Program-made: the position numbers and the translations under genes | Assembly: GCA_963678675.1 (NCBI GenBank) | Contig: OY783192.1 | Location: forward strand, 4,412,001 to 4,476,000 | DNA from: Xiphydria camelus | Lineage: Eukaryota; Arthropoda; Insecta; Hymenoptera; Xiphydriidae | Direction: 5' to 3' | DNA length: 64,000 bases | Notes under the pieces: model-generated | Seen by the model: only the letters and a program-made list of their open reading frames with translations | The model's database searches: none | What the model was told of the DNA's origin: nothing | Part shown: positions 61,001 to 64,000 of the stretch, in pieces | How the letters are laid out: each line of letters starts with the position of its first letter | Position numbering within the stretch: position 1 is the stretch's first letter

Positions 61001-64000
61001 CCTTCGTCCTCAAGCAACGAAAGATTGCCTATAGTGGAGGCAGACTTGCAATTTGCATCGAAATATCCGGAGTATCGAACTACCATCGGTGTGTCTCGCT
61101 GTCTATCCCGTATACCCGATACACGACCCTGCAGTAGATTGGACTATGGACAAAGAACTCGTCGAGAAGAATGGAATTGAATGTAAATTTATATCTAAAT
61201 TCCATCAGATGAACCTATCGAAGCGTACGGGGTTTTCGTGTATGGATACTGCGACCGTAAATATCTTCCATCTCTATTCTCTCTCTAGTTCGGGGTGATT
61301 GCGCGAACGATATTGAGCGCTATGAACATATATGTAGGTACCTGGAGTCTATGCAGTCCTTCTCTGAGCGATGTACTCGATTGGATCAGCACTCGAAAGC
61401 CTCGTAGGTCCGCTTATACAAATGCTAAAAATTCCATATAGGTACCGACGCTATTAATCTGAAAAGAAGAAAAAATGATTAATGAAACCATCTCACACCT
61501 ATCGGAGCTTTAGCGTCTGTTCATATGAAGCTACGGAATACATCTAGGTATACAGGGTGTCCCTAAATATCACGTACAAATGGAAAAAGGTAATTCTTTG
61601 GCTTATTTCATGACTAAATGTTCATATAAACATAGGCCCGTAAAAGCTTCGTTACTGATACATAGGGTGTTGAAATTTCAACATTTTTTTAGATAACGCG
61701 GTTTTTGCAGCAATGATTTATTACAACAAGAAAAACCTAAATAATAAACATAACAAAACAACGTTACAAAAACTGCTGAAAGTGACCTCCTTCAACCCTT
61801 ACACATGCCTCCGCTCTTCTTCTCATTGATTCCCGGACTCTTTGGAACATTCCCGGAGTATTTCTTACGGTTTTTTCTCGATAACGGTGGCAGATACGAA
61901 AAAACTACGAGAGACCAAAAAGATTGTAAACAAAACAGAAAATTCATTTTGTATTTTAGAATCTAGCAGAGGCGCACCGCGAAAAAGTTCAGGGGAGAAA
62001 AGGGGGCACGACCCCTAAAAAAATAACCCCCTGTAGATTCTCACAACCATTTGACATGCCCAATGATATAAGCCCTACATTCCAAATTTGAGCTAAATAT
62101 CTTAAAAACTACATGAGCTATAAAAAAAAACTAAAAAAGTTTTGAAATGTCAACACCCAGTAGATCAATAACGAAGCTTTTACGAACCTATGTTTATATG
62201 AACTTTTAGTCATGAAATAAGCCAAAGAATTACCTCCTTCCGTTTGTACATGATATTTAGGGACACCCTGTATATTTACAGCGATAATCACGTTCCATGA
62301 CTTGCCATTCGTCGCGTCTATTGAAGTTACAGTTACTTTCGTTTATCTTCTTGTGAATTTTCTGCTTCCTCGTAGATTCTCCATATGGCAATCTGCATCC
62401 TGGTTTATTACGATTTGAGAGGTTTTTATTCGAACACGTGTTCAGCTGTATTTATTCAGGTTTGATTATACGTAAGAATATGTACCGATAGGTTTGTACA
62501 CATTAATAAGCGCATATGACGGAATACGTGACCTTTATTTACTCCATACGTTTAGTCCGCTGTACCTTCGCGCGTGCAACTTTACATGAACGATAGAATC
62601 TGTCAAAACGGAATACTCGAGTTGATGCCTTCCTTCGCTGCGAAGCGTCTAGTGGTTGGGAGCCATCTCGAGAGTATCCCATTTTACCTTACTTCATTCC
62701 GGAGAACTGTAGTTTAGAAACTTTGGAACTTTCGTTTCTATTATGTCGGAAGTCCGAAACTCGGGACGGAACTTCTTCCCTGTTGCACGAGTCGTCGACA
62801 ACTCTGCCGGCTCGTTTCGCCTTCCTATGTCTCCAGTGACAGATGTCAGCGTTTGCCGACACCTGACTACCGTAGCTGATGAATCGTTGTTCCCGCATCA
62901 TTCAAGTATTCCCCGCGGAGTTCCGAAAGTGGACCGGTGAGAATGGACAGAGAATGCGACGAGTTAACGGTGTGACTGACTAGGTGATTATGGGGGAAGC
63001 GGGGGGGGGGGGGGGGAGAGACGAAGTAACTTTAACGAGGAGCGAATAGAAACTAGGTATAAAGTCATGTATAATAATTGGAAATTAGCTAATAATCGTA
63101 CGACAGTTGTCGCGTCACTTTCGGAAATGAGCGAGAGTGTGACGACGTGGATGGAAGCAATTGTCGACGGCGAATGCCACAAACGGGTCACGGGATAATT
63201 GATATACAGAGGGGGGGCAGCAATAGTGATGAAAAAGTGTAATAAGATGCAGACACTGTAGTAAGGATATCGCATCGTTCGTTGAGTTTTCACGAAAAAA
63301 GAGGATTAGTAATTTTTACAGTGAATCCCAGTAACAGGGCTCCTCGAGGTGAAACATTGAATTTCTTAATAGACACAGAGTACTTTTTACAGTTCGTAAA
63401 CACCCACCATATATTAACGGAAGATTGATAAATTTTACCGTAAAAACTGACGTTCATATTACTACGAACTATAAAAAGTACGCTGTGGTCTATTAAAATC
63501 TTCAGTGTTTCACCTCGAGGAGCCCTGTTACTGGGATAACTGTAAACATTCATGGATTTTCCCATGATTTTTTTACTAATCCTTTTTCTTCGTGTTGGAG
63601 CACACGCGTTGCGATTAATGCAGCTGAACCTGGAAAGAGTTAATCGCATTTTTTACGTGCCTATCAAAATGTACATTTAAGAGCTCATATAATTTTATAG
63701 AATGCGTATCATATTTTCCCTTCGACGGAGTACCCATTACTTTTTATATCAAGTGCGCCATAACGCATGAAACGAAAATGAATTGGAGTAGCATAATGAC
63801 TTCCCCCTCCAGTAATGTGATGCTCCACTAAATATTTTTACTGCTCTATCAAGGGAGCGATGTATAACATCTTTTATCCCACTTCTTTAATTATGTCAGC
63901 TTATTTTGACGCTCCTGTTTTTTTACAGAACTACAAGGAGAGAGATGCGGGTAAAGTAGTGGTGTACACGACGACGTCGGGTATCGTCAGGAAGACATAT
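26546..64000 (+). CDS. GRXCR1: Glutaredoxin domain-containing cysteine-rich protein (GRXCR1 family), 5' part
   Basis: Two coding exons are visible, 26546-28087 (514 codons) and 63929-64000 (24 codons, continuing past the window). They join in phase 0 (AAG|GTTCGT ... TTTTTTTACAG|AAC). The join reads FLQKPSSK-NYKERDAGKVVV and then YTTTSGIVRKTY, the typical opening of the glutaredoxin-like domain in CG12206/CG31559 and GRXCR1. The N-terminal exon is a Ser/Gly-rich, probably disordered region. It is followed from about residue 409 by a conserved block with a charged helix (YEERKREQEKQEEESRAADF), then FYANYNRANGTKYVYDDDRF. Vertebrate GRXCR1 acts in actin-rich stereocilia and its loss causes deafness; a sensory or actin role here is inference. 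The glutaredoxin active site and cysteine-rich tail lie outside the window. Confidence 0.93.
28127..28287. repeat. 161-bp palindromic element just after GRXCR exon 1
   Basis: CACATTATACGTAACGTCAA (28127-28146) is perfectly inverted at 28268-28287. An inner pair, CAAACATTTTATAATGTG and its complement near 28225-28245, gives further folding. It starts 39 bases after the exon 1 donor. Confidence 0.85.
28748..29260. repeat. 513-bp fold-back element
   Basis: The arms are about 130 bp. The left contains TTTGTATGGCACTACATG and GCACTGTAGTGACAATTC; the right contains GAGTTGTCACTATAGTGCCA and GCCATACAAAG. The centre carries short degenerate tandem units with TGGCTGTATT and AAAATGCCA. A weakly related piece occurs near 60470-60530. 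Confidence 0.8.
30248..30353. repeat. 106-bp hairpin
   Basis: AGAGACCGGGGTAAGTTGAT near the left faces ATCAATTTGTCCCAGTCTCC at the right. GTTGGCCCCTCGTT pairs with AACAAGGGGCCAAC around a short loop. Confidence 0.75.
30462..30670. repeat. About 210-bp TIR MITE family, copy 1
   Basis: The ends TGAGGCTAAGCTTACTCGCT and TTGGCGATTAAGTTTAACTTCTCA are inverted, with CACTATTATCTCATTAT-like sequence in each arm. Other copies: 35910-36119 and 48601-48811. Noncoding. Confidence 0.82.
30682..30737. repeat. Perfect 21-bp stem hairpin
   Basis: TTGCCAAAGTATCGTAAGTG plus A (30682-30702) is followed by a 14-base loop and the exact complement at 30717-30737. The length resembles a small-RNA precursor stem. 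It sits within the 1-kb element, so a transposon origin is as likely. Confidence 0.85.
30838..31360. repeat. About 520-bp fold-back element
   Basis: CGATACACTGCCCTCCTAAC with AAGAAGGTCC at the left is inverted at about 31325-31356 (GGACCTTCTTTCTTAGGAGG then GCAATAC). The interior is AT-rich without a frame. It abuts the 29.81-30.83 kb element. Confidence 0.75.
32840..33875. repeat. CACGG-family fold-back element, copy 2, with extra insert
   Basis: The left end CACGGAGAAAAAGGATTAGT and the right end CTAACCTTCTTTCTTCGTG match 63291-63594. CAGTAACAGGGCTCCTCGAG at 32878 has its inverted partner at about 33798-33817. About 500 bp of unrelated AT-rich sequence (roughly 32900-33395) interrupts the left half. 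Confidence 0.72.
34725..35170. repeat. CGTAAAAAAA-family fold-back element, copy 1
   Basis: The left arm (GTCTGAGAAAAGTTGAACC, GGATCGTATCCCAGACTTTC) is inverted at the right (GAAAATCTGAGATACGATCC, CCATACTTTAGCCATACC). A larger relative lies at 52428-53529. Confidence 0.8.
35910..36119. repeat. About 210-bp TIR MITE family, copy 2
   Basis: TGTGAGGCTAATCTTACTCG at the left and CTGGCGAGTAAGTTTAGCC at the right, with the same central TATATCGATATAAGAC order as copy 1. Confidence 0.82.
36126..36294. repeat. CACTGTAAAAAA MITE, copy 2
   Basis: The same ends and the same interior order as 24425-24627, about 35 bp shorter. Noncoding. Confidence 0.75.
36371..36600. repeat. 230-bp element with perfect 26-bp inverted ends
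   Basis: CCCAACTATGGAGAAAGGCA with GTAACT (36371-36396) is perfectly inverted at 36575-36600. The interior has no frame and little further symmetry. Confidence 0.8.
38722..38970. repeat. TTTATTAATAGTTAATAAAT repeat, copy 1
   Basis: It shares its order of motifs (CAGTTTATTAATAGTT, ATTATTAAAATATTTATTTC, GAATATTTACTTGG, TTTATTTCGC) with 49883-50112. AT-rich, with weak internal inverted symmetry. Confidence 0.7.
39313..40041. repeat. 729-bp long inverted repeat (hairpin)
   Basis: GACCAGAAATGCTGT (39313) and its complement (40027-40041) are the ends of two arms of about 190 bp that align well. Weaker pairing extends to roughly 350 bp each. Matching blocks include GGCACTTTTCAG, TGTAAGTT, CAGCCCCTTCAGGTGATAAG and AAATGAGGTTCGGCCTTAT. 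No frame and no second copy in the window. Confidence 0.85.
40681..40700. repeat. CG dinucleotide tract
   Basis: An alternating GC run in the CpG-rich block at 40.1-41.9 kb. Similar shorter runs occur at 28499-28516 and 45358-45372. Confidence 0.8.
44247..44402 (+). repeat. 155-bp dispersed repeat, copy 2
   Basis: The second copy of the repeat at 12357-12511, diverged by substitutions, standing alone inside the giant intron rather than within a CACGG-family element. Confidence 0.7.
47073..47327. repeat. 255-bp palindromic MITE
   Basis: AGAAAAATTTATTTGATTTG and GAACAAAAGTCTATTTGAAT at the left are inverted at 47222-47293 (CATTCAAATAGACTTTTGTT, CTCAAATAAATTTTTCT). The outer AGGGAAAAGGTC faces GACATTTTCCCT. 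Confidence 0.8.
47330..48153. mobile_element. 824-bp element with about 85-bp terminal inverted repeats
   Basis: The left arm (ACGCCAGCGTAACTGGTTTC, GTAGGCGCACCCCGTCCGCT) is inverted at about 48070-48150 (AGCGGACGGGGTGCGCCTAC, GGAACCAGCTACGCTGGCGT). The interior of about 650 bp is T-rich with no transposase. It directly abuts the palindrome at 47073-47327. Confidence 0.8.
48601..48811. repeat. About 210-bp TIR MITE family, copy 3
   Basis: ATATGGCGCTAAACTTACTC at the left and GGCGAATAAGTTTCGCCTCA at the right. The central part is in the opposite orientation to copies 1 and 2 (AACAAAGTCTTATATCAA against TTGTTATAG-type order). Confidence 0.82.
49883..50112. repeat. TTTATTAATAGTTAATAAAT repeat, copy 2
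   Basis: The homologous copy of 38722-38970 in the same orientation. A shorter related end may lie at about 54190-54295 (GAAATATTTCTTTCGCCAT). Confidence 0.7.
52428..53529. repeat. CGTAAAAAAA-family fold-back element, copy 2 (1.1 kb)
   Basis: The left arm has GTATGGCTAAAGTATGGCG and GGGAAAAGTTGAAC. The right arm has GGTTCAACTTTTCCCAGACT and CTAGCCATACTT. The centre shares parts with copy 1 (ATATTATTTCAATTTTTATTTTATT and its complement, CGAGGTTATGC type) plus about 600 bp of unique AT-rich sequence. Confidence 0.75.
56172..56430. repeat. About 255-bp fold-back element
   Basis: ATATGAAGACCTTGGGACCA with GAAGGGGACATGCCAC at the left faces GTGGCTTATCCCCTTCTGGT and CCCGAGGTCTTCATAT at the right; arms about 37 bp. 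Noncoding. Confidence 0.8.
57161..57326. repeat. 166-bp hairpin with long stem
   Basis: Arms of about 75 bp. TTAATTTTGGATACTCCTAT, GTAAGAACATCCATTTCCAC at the left pair with GTGGAAATGGGTGTTCTTAC, TAGGAGTATCCAAAATTAAT at the right. The loop is only about 14 bases. Confidence 0.85.
59897..59919. repeat. TC microsatellite
   Basis: A short pure TC run in unique intron DNA, with no other feature near it. Confidence 0.7.
61553..62270. mobile_element. Composite Tc1/mariner-derived fold-back element, copy 2
   Basis: The same structure and orientation as the copy at 10287-11019, in the giant GRXCR intron, with TA on both sides. It differs by scattered substitutions and small indels (718 against 733 bp). 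The inner left end is TAGGGTGTTG instead of CAGGGTGTTG. The minus-strand transposase tail is again present. Confidence 0.88.
63001..63016 (+). repeat. G16 homopolymer
   Basis: Sixteen consecutive G in the giant intron, preceded by GGGGGAAGC. It may be length-variable or of uncertain length in assembly. Confidence 0.8.
63291..63594. repeat. CACGG-family fold-back element, copy 3 (simplest form)
   Basis: A 304-bp nearly complete palindrome: GATTAGTAATTTTTACAGTG and CAGTAACAGGGCTCCTCGAG at the left. The inverted CTCGAGGAGCCCTGTTACTG and CTAATCCTTTTTCTTCGTG lie at the right. It lies 335 bp before the second GRXCR exon. Confidence 0.82.
63929..64000 (+). CDS. GRXCR1: GRXCR-family coding exon 2, start of glutaredoxin-like domain (partial)
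   Basis: A strong polypyrimidine acceptor (CTCCTGTTTTTTTACAG) leads into NYKERDAGKVVVYTTTSGIV and then RKTY, running off the window edge with no donor. The VVVYTTTSGIVR strand is the first beta strand and loop of the domain. It matches exon 1 in phase and in family sequence, which makes the link across the 35.8-kb intron convincing. Confidence 0.93.

Larger units (their letters stand above)
28088..63928 (+). other. 35.8-kb intron of the GRXCR gene
   Basis: Between GTTCGT at 28088 and TTTTTTTACAG at 63928 no host coding exon could be recognised on either strand. The intron alternates AT-rich blocks with inverted-repeat elements (listed separately) and CpG-rich blocks without repeats. The latter lie at about 29.27-29.8, 34.0-34.5, 37.0-38.0, 40.1-42.2, 45.0-46.1, 49.0-49.6 and 50.9-52.4 kb. 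Long frames in these blocks are rich in Arg from CGN codons and match nothing. Stretches at 31.36-32.83, 42.2-44.2, 53.6-56.1, 57.4-60.3 and 62.3-63.2 kb are plain unique DNA with nothing to report. Long introns like this often hold enhancers or small nested RNA genes, but none can be shown here. Confidence 0.8.

Noticed and set aside
1..64000. tRNA, rRNA, CRISPR or phage-like features
   Set aside because: No GGTTCRANYCC box with a cloverleaf, no rRNA core sequence and no regularly spaced direct repeats were seen on either strand.

Overview
The window is animal nuclear DNA, almost certainly from an insect and probably a hymenopteran. Small exons sit in AT-rich introns with GT/AG borders, CpG is not depleted in the GC-rich blocks, Tc1/mariner derivatives and fold-back MITEs are abundant, and the best matches of the proteins are to insect and vertebrate families. 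There is no sign of bacterial operons, CRISPR arrays, rRNA or tRNA genes.

Three protein-coding genes can be supported. (1) Bases 2361-22516, plus strand: a complete 14-exon gene for the soluble guanylate cyclase beta-1 subunit (603 aa, Drosophila Gycbeta100B / vertebrate GUCY1B1). All exons join in frame. The heme ligand His105, the Y135-S137-R139 motif and the nucleotide-binding residues are present. (2) Bases 20446-21641, minus strand, wholly inside the last intron of gene 1: a two-exon ankyrin/SOCS-box protein (344 aa) most like ASB17, a predicted substrate receptor for a Cullin-5 ubiquitin ligase. (3) Bases 26546-64000, plus strand: the first two coding exons of a glutaredoxin domain-containing cysteine-rich protein (GRXCR1 family; Drosophila CG12206/CG31559). 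A 514-codon N-terminal exon is separated by a 35.8-kb intron from the exon that opens the glutaredoxin-like domain, and the gene runs off the right edge.

Layout: 1-2360 upstream of the cyclase, with its leader at the right end; 2361-22516 cyclase, with an internally deleted mariner, a composite mariner/fold-back element, several fold-back repeats and a truncated LINE in its introns; 22517-26545 cyclase 3' flank, a fold-back element and the CpG-rich 5' region of the GRXCR gene with a CT tract; 26546-28087 GRXCR exon; 28088-63928 the giant intron, a mosaic of AT-rich inverted-repeat elements and CpG-rich single-copy blocks; 63929-64000 the second GRXCR coding exon.

The three genes are not known to act together. 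The cyclase is the NO receptor that makes cGMP, the ASB protein would act in protein turnover, and GRXCR proteins are linked to actin-rich sensory bundles in vertebrates. The most notable non-genic signals are the opposite-strand nested gene, a LINE with a 14-bp target duplication just upstream of a catalytic-domain exon, a composite transposon present twice with the same nested insertion, and a 729-bp long hairpin at 39.3-40.0 kb.
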